This document shows, in pieces, positions 1 to 3,718 of a stretch of 43,983 nt of DNA (the stretch's first letter is position 1; every line of letters begins with the position of its first letter). This stretch comes from a virus. Made by a program: the position numbers and the translations under genes. The stretch is taken from IMG/VR virus record IMGVR_UViG_3300020395_000026, positions 1 to 43,983 of that record. The stretch is one strand, 5' to 3'. The notes below the pieces were generated by a model. It had not been told where the DNA came from. It ran no database searches and worked only from the letters and a program-made list of their open reading frames with translations.

Positions 1-72
1 CTACCGATGAACTTATAGGGATATTGTAGTCTTTGTTACAGTTTATGTTTAAAATAAGGTTTTAAATACCTT

Positions 73-80
73 TATAAATA
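73..80 (+). promoter_or_regulatory. Late-promoter-like TATAAATA box with no gene behind it
   Basis: The octamer TATAAATA is identical to the T4-type late promoter core, and the same box precedes gp25 (7047), gp8 (23979) and the 75-residue fibre-associated gene (34036). Here no ORF begins within the usual 25-30 bases downstream. It may be a chance match in AT-rich DNA, or it may drive an untranslated transcript through the repeat region. Confidence 0.35.
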
Positions 81-96
81 TATCTTCGTGTTTTAT

Positions 97-111
97 AAGG
101 ATAGTATCCTT
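97..111. repeat. 15-bp palindrome AAGGATA-G-TATCCTT
   Basis: This is a perfect 7-bp inverted repeat around a single central base, 16 bases after the late-promoter-like box. It is too short-looped for a stable RNA hairpin and looks more like a binding site for a dimeric protein. The function is inferred only. Confidence 0.45.
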
Positions 112-271
112 GAGTATCTTTGTGTATGTTATAGTATGATTATAGGCACAAAAATACCCACAAAAGCACTTAGAAACCTTCGTGTCTGATGCAGGTTTAG
201 CGAGCGTATCATGAGGCGTTCGTGTTGTCAAGTCACAGGAGCGATTTTTTCGTGAAACCCACATAAAACTC

Positions 272-333
272 TTCGAGATCTTCGTGTTTCATTCGTGTTT
301 TTTTGTTCGAGATCTTCGTGTCTTATTCGTGTT
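272..333 (+). repeat. Two direct repeats of about 28 bp at 34-bp period
   Basis: The units at 272-299 and 306-333 share TTCGAGATCTTCGTGT followed by three variable bases and ATTCGTGTT. Each unit carries two TTCGTGT motifs. The second unit runs directly into the -35 box of the promoter at 332, so the repeats sit where activator or repressor sites would lie. Confidence 0.7.
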
Positions 334-360
334 GACAATCTCGACGAGATCTGCTATAAT
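332..360 (+). promoter_or_regulatory. Perfect consensus sigma70 promoter with palindromic spacer
   Basis: TTGACA (332-337) and TATAAT (355-360) are separated by exactly 17 bases. It is the best match to a bacterial housekeeping promoter in the window and probably an early phage promoter. The spacer contains the inverted repeat TCTCG-A-CGAGA, placed so that a bound protein would block RNA polymerase. The predicted transcript would start near 367 and first meets the small ORF at 400. Confidence 0.75.
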
Positions 361-399
361 ATTCGTATAACTCAACTAGATCTGTTCGAGATTCTCATC

Positions 400-540
400 A
401 TGTATCATCAACTAGATTATGAACTAGATTCTCATCTAGATTCATCATACTCATATACATGTCATCTAGATGATCATGACGAGATATATGCACGTCGAGA
501 CACATCATACGAGACACTTGCAATACGTCATCATGTATGA
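400..540 (+). CDS. Possible 46-residue Leu-Asp/Tyr/His-rich small protein
   Basis: This ORF begins about 33 bases after the predicted start of the consensus sigma70 promoter and ends just before another -10 box. The translation starts MYHQLDYELDSHLDSSYSY and ends IRHHV. It is rich in Asp, His, Tyr and repeated Leu-Asp pairs. The LD pairs are encoded by CTAGAT hexamers (412, 424, 436, 466), so the DNA repeat and the peptide repeat are the same thing. There is no Shine-Dalgarno sequence, as for most genes here. The same frame is open back to 295, but that extension precedes the promoter start. The family is not recognised. It could instead be a non-coding repeat tract that happens to be open. 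Confidence 0.4.
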   Translation: MYHQLDYELDSHLDSSYSYTCHLDDHDEIYARRDTSYETLAIRHHV

Positions 541-546
541 TATAAT
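518..546 (+). promoter_or_regulatory. Promoter-like TTGCAA-N17-TATAAT
   Basis: TTGCAA (518-523) and TATAAT (541-546) have ideal 17-base spacing. The same hexamer pair and spacing recur at 3670-3698, in front of a definite gene, which raises confidence. No clear ORF follows immediately. A second TATAAT inside the palindrome GCATTATAATGC (561-572) lies just downstream. Confidence 0.5.
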
Positions 547-668
547 ATGAACACATAGACGCATTATAATGCACACATACGCATGTTTCACGCAGGTGTG
601 TGCAGTCTATACATTGGCATACAGATATGAGATGGCAGAGGATGTGCCACCTATGAAACTGTATTATA

Positions 669-695
669 GTCGGTTGTTCTCCTATTGCAACCGAC
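669..695 (+). terminator. Hairpin, 8-bp stem GTCGGTTG/CAACCGAC
   Basis: A perfect 8-bp stem encloses an 11-base loop just before the repeat element at 699. There is no long T tract, so termination is only suggested. The stem resembles the GCGGTTG/CAACCGC hairpin at 2092-2111. Confidence 0.5.
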
Positions 696-698
696 CTT

Positions 699-720
699 GT
701 GCCACTTTGTGAACTGGCAC
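699..720 (+). repeat. 3'-end element, copy 1 (GTGCCA-N10-TGGCAC)
   Basis: Perfect 6-bp inverted repeat with a 10-base spacer that contains an in-frame TGA for the tiny frame starting at 653. It has the same layout as the copies at 859, 1166 and 2957. Confidence 0.75.
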
Positions 721-824
721 ATAGGCATTAATATTTGTTACCTAATAATAATTCATCGCAGGGGGAGTGGCGAAGATTTTTGTCCTCGGTGATACCCCTC
801 ACCTCTTTCAGTTGTTACACATAT

Positions 825-830
825 TATAAT
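825..830 (+). promoter_or_regulatory. -10 box TATAAT without a clear -35
   Basis: A perfect -10 hexamer in the ATATTATAATTCAT context lies 115 bases before the ORF at 946. No good -35 hexamer is at the right distance. The similar context at 3263 precedes a gene closely, so the box may be real. Confidence 0.35.
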
Positions 831-858
831 TCATCTGAACATAAAATCTACCCATGTT

Positions 859-880
859 GTGCCACTTATTAAACTGGCAC
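859..880 (+). repeat. 3'-end element, copy 2 (GTGCCA-N10-TGGCAC)
   Basis: Perfect copy with the spacer CTTATTAAAC, which includes a TAA. It is followed by a weak ACCCCT...AGGGGT inverted repeat (893-925). No definite gene ends here, which makes it an orphan copy. Confidence 0.75.
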
Positions 881-945
881 ACTGATGGTTGCACCCCTTG
901 GAATTTGATGGCATCATAGAGGGGTAAACACAAAGCAGCATTTAA

Positions 946-1179
946 ATGATTGCATCTGAACAATTTGGTAGGCACTTCTGGATCTCATATGATGGAGATT
1001 TCTGCAGTTGCCCCACTTTCATTGATGGCACACCCGATAGGGCAAATATGGATTACCTTGAGAACTGGGAGGGTGATGATCTCACCGTGCTTGAGTTTAA
1101 TGAGATTGTAAGAATCTATCAACGCCTTCTTGCCAGAAAAGAAAGTGGATGGTTAGATAAGATCTGTGCCAATTTTTAA
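946..1179 (+). CDS. Unknown 77-residue protein
   Basis: The family is not recognised. The product is small and acidic. It begins MIASEQFGRHFWISYDG, has a CSCP pair of cysteines near residue 25, and ends in a basic helical segment (VRIYQRLLARKESGWLDKI). Stop codon TAA lies inside the third copy of the 3'-end element, and a clear terminator follows at 1192. This gene-element-terminator plan is shared with its neighbours and supports it being a real transcription unit. There is no Shine-Dalgarno at a useful distance. The start at 946 is the first ATG after the preceding hairpin. Confidence 0.75.
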   Translation: MIASEQFGRHFWISYDGDFCSCPTFIDGTPDRANMDYLENWEGDDLTVLEFNEIVRIYQRLLARKESGWLDKICANF

Positions 1180-1187
1180 ACTGGCAC
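1166..1187 (+). repeat. 3'-end element, copy 3 (GTGCCA-N10-TGGCAC)
   Basis: Perfect copy overlapping the last codons and TAA of the 77-residue gene. The stop ends three bases before TGGCAC, as at 712 and 2073. Confidence 0.8.
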
Positions 1188-1191
1188 ACAT

Positions 1192-1224
1192 AACCCCCAT
1201 TCGCTTGAGTGGGGGTTTATTATT
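1192..1224 (+). terminator. Rho-independent terminator
   Basis: AACCCCCA (1192-1199) pairs with TGGGGGTT (1210-1217), followed by TATTATT. It ends the transcript of the 77-residue gene. The TATTAT at 1218-1223 may double as the -10 box of the next gene. Confidence 0.75.
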
Positions 1225-1256
1225 AACACATACCAAACAAATCATTCTTTAAAGAA

Positions 1257-1772
1257 ATGAAAACTTCCATCACACCAGAGCAGAAGTATCAAACACTTTA
1301 TGAACAACTCTACACAGTTTGTGAAGAAAATGGTTGGGGTGATCCCTTCTCATATGCTCGCTCCCGTGAGATTCATATGGCAGGAATTTTGGGGCATACT
1401 GTTGCTGATGATTATTCAGGTGCAGATGCCTATGATGAAGAGGGAGGGTGCGAATATAAAAGCACTATTGCCCCTAAGATCAACGCAACTTACAATGGAA
1501 TCTCTGTTCAGGATACTTGGGCAGAACAGGAGCGTTACGTTGTGGAGGAGAAAATTGGCAACTACAAGAACCACTACTTCGCACGTTATGAGGGTGGCAA
1601 GGTTGCTGAGATCTGGAAACTCAAGTATTGGGATGTTCTTAAACTCATCCTACCATCTATTAAGAAACAATGGAAGGAAATTAATTCTGGAGTATCCACA
1701 AGAAAGGATCCTCGCATAGGTGCAAGAATCAATCACAATCAGATCTATGAGATCGGTGAAAGAATTCTGTAA
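1257..1772 (+). CDS. PD-(D/E)XK nuclease-like protein, restriction-endonuclease fold
   Basis: This 171-residue protein shows a credible PD-(D/E)XK catalytic core. Asp57 lies in SGADAYD, followed eight residues later by Glu66-Tyr-Lys68 in CEYKST, with an upstream helix glutamate in RSREIH (Glu38). Such nucleases cut DNA with Mg2+ at the D...E-x-K cluster. The segment INATYNGISVQ and the aromatic KNHYFARYEGGK look like conserved core strands. I recall similar proteins in phages, but I cannot name a characterised homologue. It may be a freestanding homing-type endonuclease, a host-DNA-degrading enzyme or a restriction-like nuclease. No partner methylase is next to it. It sits in its own unit, with hairpin terminators on both sides. 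The start is the ATG after AAAGAA. A second 139-codon frame inside it is a shadow. Confidence 0.75.
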   Translation: MKTSITPEQKYQTLYEQLYTVCEENGWGDPFSYARSREIHMAGILGHTVADDYSGADAYDEEGGCEYKSTIAPKINATYNGISVQDTWAEQERYVVEEKIGNYKNHYFARYEGGKVAEIWKLKYWDVLKLILPSIKKQWKEINSGVSTRKDPRIGARINHNQIYEIGERIL

Positions 1773-1790
1773 AGATTCTTAAGAAGAGTG

Positions 1791-1810
1791 GCAACTCCTC
1801 TCTGAGTTGT
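1791..1810 (+). terminator. Hairpin CAACTC/GAGTTG after the nuclease gene
   Basis: A 6-bp stem with a CTCTCT loop lies 18 bases after the stop. It is followed by TATGAT (1811-1816), a -10-like box for the gene at 1843. The T tract is poor. This unit lacks the TGGCAC element. Confidence 0.45.
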
Positions 1811-1842
1811 TATGATAACATTGTTAACCAAAGGATTCACTA

Positions 1843-2073
1843 ATGCAACTCCTCAAACTCGGCACTAATCAAACTCAGATCACCCTTGCTGATGGGCATC
1901 AGGTATTTTTCTCTTATAATACACCTGTTGCGGCAAGAACACCTGATTACGATTACTACAGAACAGAGCGTAAGTGGAGTGCCACAACCTCACGCCACAT
2001 CAACAAATGGTTAGAGGGTGTTAATGCTACCACAATGCCACAAGATTTCTTTGATAACCTAACCAGTAATTAA
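1843..2073 (+). CDS. Unknown 76-residue cyanophage-type small protein
   Basis: The protein begins MQLLKLGTNQTQITLADGHQ and then FFSYNTPVAA, a beta-hairpin-like pattern. It continues with Tyr/Arg-rich YYRTERKWSATTSRHINKWL. I recall this N-terminal pattern (LLKLG.N...ITLADG..VFFSY.TPVAA) from small phage and viral proteins of unknown function, possibly the DUF8033 family. I could not check that. The SATTSRHINKWL segment could contact nucleic acid. The stop codon lies in copy 4 of the 3'-end element, and a GC-rich hairpin follows at 2092. Confidence 0.8.
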   Translation: MQLLKLGTNQTQITLADGHQVFFSYNTPVAARTPDYDYYRTERKWSATTSRHINKWLEGVNATTMPQDFFDNLTSN

Positions 2074-2081
2074 ACTGGCAC
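2062..2081 (+). repeat. 3'-end element, copy 4 (CCAGTAATTAAACTGGCAC variant)
   Basis: The right half TTAAACTGGCAC is conserved. GTGCCA is replaced by CCAGT, which still pairs with ACTGG (5-bp stem, AATTAA loop). The core CAGTAATTAAACTGGCACA is shared exactly with the copy at 3214. Confidence 0.75.
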
Positions 2082-2091
2082 AACATGGGTT

Positions 2092-2111
2092 GCGGTTGCC
2101 CTCTCAACCGC
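2092..2111 (+). terminator. Hairpin GCGGTTG/CAACCGC
   Basis: A perfect 7-bp stem with a CCCTCT loop lies 18 bases after the stop of the 76-residue gene. It is followed by TATTAT (2113-2118), a likely -10 box for the next unit. There is no strong T tract, so it may be an attenuator or stabiliser instead. Confidence 0.5.
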
Positions 2112-2139
2112 CTATTATTCACATATCAGATTTAATTCA

Positions 2140-2277
2140 ATGTCTTTCCCACGTTTCGATGACTACCTCACAGACGATGCAATCGCAGCACTCATGGAGG
2201 ATGCCATCTCTGAATCATTAACAGAGGAAACAAAGCAGGATCTTGATTTCTTTCTGAATTCTAAAAACGATTTCTAA
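2140..2277 (+). CDS. Unknown 45-residue acidic small protein
   Basis: The translation starts MSFPRFDDYLTDDAIAALME and ends FFLNSKNDF. It is strongly acidic and probably helical. No family is recognised. It begins 22 bases after a TATTAT box and is followed, after three bases, by the next ATG. It is therefore the first gene of a three-gene unit (2140-2532) that shares the 3'-end element at 2531. Coding is supported by the tight packing and clean stop-start junctions. Confidence 0.6.
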   Translation: MSFPRFDDYLTDDAIAALMEDAISESLTEETKQDLDFFLNSKNDF

Positions 2278-2280
2278 CAA

Positions 2281-2415
2281 ATGACTCAAGTCACTTTGAA
2301 AAACACTAAGGCACAAATCTTTGATGCCTTACAAAGTGTTAAGGATGTAAGAGAAGAGCGTAACGCCCTTGCTATCCTTAGTATAATACTATTCACCACT
2401 ACTTGCCTTTTTTAA
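2281..2415 (+). CDS. Unknown 44-residue protein with hydrophobic tail
   Basis: The first 30 residues are polar and helix-forming (TKAQIFDALQSVKDVREERN). The last 14 (LAILSIILFTTTCLF) are hydrophobic and may be a single membrane segment. I recall small cyanophage proteins of this layout, but they have no known function. It is the second gene of the 2140-2532 unit. Its stop TAA is directly followed by the next ATG. A TATAAT inside its 3' part (2381-2386) could be an internal promoter for the third gene. Confidence 0.6.
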   Translation: MTQVTLKNTKAQIFDALQSVKDVREERNALAILSIILFTTTCLF

Positions 2416-2532
2416 ATGCAACCTTTAACATCTGAGATCTACGCAGCACTCAAAGAAGCAGAGCGTAGGCAAAAGGAAGAGGTAATTTCTTATGCACCAC
2501 GCAGAAGAACCTCAATCTTAAACGATTATTAA
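2416..2532 (+). CDS. Unknown 38-residue basic small protein
   Basis: The translation is MQPLTSEIYAALKEAERRQK followed by EEVISYAPRRRTSILNDY. It has a charged helix and an Arg-rich patch (PRRRTS) that might bind nucleic acid. It abuts the preceding stop codon with no gap. Its own TAA ends three bases before the TGGCAC half-element, which is the same position as in other units and the best evidence that it is a real gene. The family is unknown. Confidence 0.55.
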   Translation: MQPLTSEIYAALKEAERRQKEEVISYAPRRRTSILNDY

Positions 2533-2540
2533 ATTGGCAC
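2531..2540 (+). repeat. 3'-end element, copy 5 (half element AAATTGGCAC)
   Basis: Only the right half is present, with one C-to-T change. It directly joins the terminator at 2544. Confidence 0.6.
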
Positions 2541-2543
2541 AAA

Positions 2544-2568
2544 GGGGGTTCACACCCCCTCTTTTTTT
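2544..2568 (+). terminator. Strong rho-independent terminator
   Basis: GGGGGT and ACCCCC form a 6-bp GC stem with a TCAC loop, then a T-rich run (2560-2568). The -10 box of the next gene starts three bases later, so termination and initiation are packed back to back. Confidence 0.9.
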
Positions 2569-2570
2569 GC

Positions 2571-2583
2571 TATACTGTGTATA
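2571..2583 (+). promoter_or_regulatory. -10 box in the palindrome TATAC-TGT-GTATA
   Basis: TATACT (2571-2576), with TG one base upstream, makes an extended -10. The same bases form the inverted repeat TATAC-TGT-GTATA, an operator-like site. TATACTGTGTATATGAACAA recurs exactly at 3010-3029. The -35 region is occupied by the terminator. Confidence 0.6.
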
Positions 2584-2783
2584 TGAACAAAACAAATCAA
2601 ATGAATCTCTCTAAAGAAGATCTACGATTAATCAACGAAGTTTTTACTCAAGCATACTGCTTTGATCTCCCTGAGAAGTGGGATGAGGAAGCGGAAGAGT
2701 ATTCCGATGTTGATGAAAACTCCAATTTCACCTCTGAGCGTTTCTCTCAGGTGTGGGATCTCATCTCAAAGGAGGTGGGTTAA
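2583..2783 (+). CDS. Unknown 66-residue acidic protein, probably leaderless
   Basis: The protein is acidic, with DLPEKWDEEAEEYSDVDENS in the middle and a C-terminal helix. No family is recognised. The frame is open from GTG 2577, but that codon lies directly after the -10 hexamer and could not be in the transcript. ATG 2583 is about where transcription should start, which would give a leaderless mRNA. ATG 2601 (MNLSKEDLRLINEV) is the alternative start. It is the first gene of a two-gene unit, and its TAA abuts the next ATG. Confidence 0.7.
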   Translation: MNKTNQMNLSKEDLRLINEVFTQAYCFDLPEKWDEEAEEYSDVDENSNFTSERFSQVWDLISKEVG

Positions 2784-2966
2784 ATGAGTTGCCTACATCA
2801 CGAAGTGTTATTAGAAACCTGTTACGATGAAGCGTGGGTGGATTACGCAAAGGCGAATAATCTAACCTTCGATCAACTGGATGCAATAGATCAGGATTCA
2901 GAGTTAGGTTACTTACCTATTATTGCAGATGAAGCACAGCGAAGATTTGAGGAACTGTGCCAGTAG
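2784..2966 (+). CDS. Unknown 60-residue acidic small protein
   Basis: It begins MSCLHHEVLLETCYDEAWVD and continues as a helical, acidic protein ending FEELCQ. I recognise the opening pattern (MSC..HE..LE.CYDEA) from small cyanophage proteins of unknown function. It is translated from the same transcript as the gene at 2583, with no intergenic base. The stop TAG lies in the full 3'-end element at 2957, and a strong terminator follows. Confidence 0.75.
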   Translation: MSCLHHEVLLETCYDEAWVDYAKANNLTFDQLDAIDQDSELGYLPIIADEAQRRFEELCQ

Positions 2967-2978
2967 GCAAAGTGGCAC
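2957..2978 (+). repeat. 3'-end element, copy 6 (GTGCCA-N10-TGGCAC)
   Basis: A perfect inverted repeat with a 10-base spacer. The spacer sequence differs (GTAGGCAAAG), so both the arms and the spacing, rather than the spacer bases, appear to be conserved. Confidence 0.8.
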
Positions 2979-3004
2979 AAGGGGGACACCATTCCCCCTT
3001 TTTT
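2979..3004 (+). terminator. Strong rho-independent terminator
   Basis: AAGGGGGA (2979-2986) pairs with TCCCCCTT (2993-3000), followed by more T. It ends the two-gene unit 2583-2966. Confidence 0.9.
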
Positions 3005-3009
3005 ATGGT

Positions 3010-3022
3010 TATACTGTGTATA
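3010..3022 (+). promoter_or_regulatory. Second copy of the TATAC-TGT-GTATA promoter
   Basis: Identical over 20 bases (3010-3029) to 2571-2590, including the start codon. The repeat covers the -10 box, palindrome, start codon and two further codons, and nothing upstream of the -10. Confidence 0.6.
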
Positions 3023-3219
3023 TGAACAATTTTAATCAAACCGCTTTCAATCCTTCTTTCCCATACACAGTGGTATGCCCATCTGCTCCCTTTGAGAATA
3101 CAATCAAAAAAACACTTGATGAGTGTTGGGGTTTATGCCTTGGGTTATCCGAAGAGTATGGATACGCTGCCGTATATTATGGCAAGTGCCTAATGGGTGA
3201 GTATCACAATGGACAGTAA
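3022..3219 (+). CDS. Unknown 65-residue protein, probably leaderless
   Basis: It begins MNNFNQTAFNPSFPYTVVCP and continues with a compact Cys/Tyr-rich part (WGLCLGLSEEYGYAAVYYGK). No family is recognised. The frame is open upstream to 2923, but that stretch crosses the previous gene's end and a terminator. ATG 3022, seven bases after TATACT, is the only sensible start. There is no room for a leader, so a leaderless transcript is inferred. The stop lies in copy 7 of the 3'-end element. Confidence 0.75.
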   Translation: MNNFNQTAFNPSFPYTVVCPSAPFENTIKKTLDECWGLCLGLSEEYGYAAVYYGKCLMGEYHNGQ

Positions 3220-3231
3220 TTAAACTGGCAC
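3214..3231 (+). repeat. 3'-end element, copy 7 (CAGTAATTAAACTGGCAC)
   Basis: Identical to copy 4 over the CAGTAATTAAACTGGCACA core. CAGT can pair with ACTG. Here the first TAA is the stop; in copy 4 the second TAA is used. Confidence 0.75.
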
Positions 3232-3236
3232 ACACT

Positions 3237-3258
3237 AGCACCCTTCGGGGTGCTTTAT
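3237..3258 (+). terminator. Rho-independent terminator with UUCG tetraloop
   Basis: AGCACCC and GGGTGCT make a perfect 7-bp stem around TTCG, an exceptionally stable loop, followed by TTATCCTTT. It ends the transcript of the 65-residue gene. Confidence 0.85.
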
Positions 3259-3262
3259 CCTT

Positions 3263-3268
3263 TATAAT
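3263..3268 (+). promoter_or_regulatory. -10 box TATAAT for the 69-residue gene
   Basis: A perfect -10 hexamer 24 bases before ATG 3293, directly after the UUCG terminator. No matching -35 is visible. Confidence 0.55.
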
Positions 3269-3292
3269 ATTCATATACACATCAGAGGCACT

Positions 3293-3502
3293 ATGGCAAA
3301 AGCAATCGGAACTGTAAGAGCAACTGATACAAACATTAAGGGATCAGTTCTCCGTGCCTCATCAGGTAGAGGCGGCACATTCACACCAGCACGGGGATTG
3401 GGAAAGTGTATGGTAGCAGATTTGGAAGGGGTGATCACCCGTGCTAAGGCACAGTATCGCAAGGATCGCATAGCGATGATTCGTGAGGGAGCAGCAGCGT
3501 AG
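3293..3502 (+). CDS. Unknown 69-residue basic protein
   Basis: The protein is basic and Gly/Ala/Arg-rich (SVLRASSGRGGTFTPARGLGK), with a C-terminal helix (ITRAKAQYRKDRIAMIREGA). The charge suggests nucleic-acid binding; this is inference. No family is recognised. A weak purine-rich AGAGG precedes the ATG, one of the few Shine-Dalgarno-like sites here. It is the last gene of the minigene chain and is followed by a C-rich hairpin region instead of the TGGCAC element. An antisense frame over the same bases is a shadow. Confidence 0.7.
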   Translation: MAKAIGTVRATDTNIKGSVLRASSGRGGTFTPARGLGKCMVADLEGVITRAKAQYRKDRIAMIREGAAA

Positions 3503-3527
3503 GCGGTTCGTTCGTGTATTGGCAGTG

Positions 3528-3560
3528 CCCCCGTGATCGGGGGTTCGCCCCCCGCCCCCG
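3528..3560 (+). terminator. Two competing GC-rich hairpins
   Basis: CCCCCG-TGAT-CGGGGG (3528-3543) overlaps a second possible stem, CGGGGG-TTCG-CCCCCCG (3538-3554). The middle arm can pair with only one side at a time. Neither has a proper T tract, since TTTAAAAAA follows. The layout resembles an attenuator or switch but may only be a transcript end. Confidence 0.5.
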
Positions 3561-3669
3561 TTTAAAAAAGCATAACTACCCTAACCTACAAAGTGTTACG
3601 AAAGCGAGAACAATATTCCATAAGACTTCAAATTTTTTTTCGCTGTTAAAAAACGCCCACAGGGTTGAC

Positions 3670-3698
3670 TTGCAAAAAAATCCATGATGATATATAAT
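3670..3698 (+). promoter_or_regulatory. Promoter TTGCAA-N17-TATAAT
   Basis: TTGCAA (3670-3675) and TATAAT (3693-3698) have a 17-base spacer, matching the promoter at 518-546. The gene at 3719 follows 20 bases later. An overlapping TTGACT at 3665 is badly spaced (22 bases). This is probably an early promoter for the 3719-5305 operon. Confidence 0.65.
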
Positions 3699-3718
3699 GC
3701 AAAAAGAGAATACTTGTA

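Larger units (their letters stand above)
1..399. other. Gene-poor regulatory region at the window edge
   Basis: I find no convincing gene here. A minus-strand ORF (49-264) and a plus-strand extension from 295 look like chance frames across repeats. The stretch holds a TATAAATA box, a 15-bp palindrome, repeated TTCGTGT motifs, a 34-bp-period direct repeat and a consensus sigma70 promoter, each listed separately. Base composition is AT-rich. An upstream gene could end within the first 30 bases, but too little is present to tell. Confidence 0.6.
541..945. other. 405-base stretch without a convincing gene
   Basis: The stretch holds -10-like boxes (541, 565, 825), a strong hairpin (669-695), an incomplete GTGCCA element at 644 and two complete GTGCCA-N10-TGGCAC elements. 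Tiny frames of 19 codons (ATG 653) and 27 codons (GTG 789) end in the elements exactly as real genes downstream do. They are too short and hairpin-rich to call. It may be decayed minigenes or small RNA units. Confidence 0.5.

Noticed and set aside
3-29. Possible C-terminal end of an upstream gene (frame ending TAG at 27)
   Set aside because: Only eight codons are visible, and other frames also end nearby, so it cannot be supported.
49-264. Minus-strand ORF of 71 codons
   Set aside because: It lies across the TTCGTGT repeat region, has low-complexity composition, and every other gene is on the plus strand.
653-712. 19-codon frame ending in the first 3'-end element
   Set aside because: It overlaps a perfect hairpin and is too short to separate from chance. 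It is kept as part of a finding only.
789-872. 27-codon GTG frame ending in the second 3'-end element
   Set aside because: It contains the TATAAT box at 825, has no start signal, and has an unusual Cys/Tyr composition.
1300-1719. 139-codon frame inside the nuclease gene
   Set aside because: The nuclease frame has clear catalytic motifs, and this frame looks like an unstructured shadow.
2577-2582. GTG start for the 66-residue gene
   Set aside because: The GTG directly follows the -10 hexamer, so it would lie before the transcription start.
2923-3021. Upstream extension of the 65-residue gene
   Set aside because: It runs through the end of the previous gene, the 3'-end element and a terminator; ATG 3022 fits the duplicated promoter-start module.
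712-3231. Integron-type attC sites as an explanation of the 3'-end elements
   Set aside because: The arms lack the known attC core bases and no integrase is present. A cassette-like role stays a hypothesis without that label.
3271-3471. Minus-strand ORF opposite the 69-residue gene
   Set aside because: The plus-strand gene has a promoter box and a weak ribosome site; the antisense frame is its shadow.
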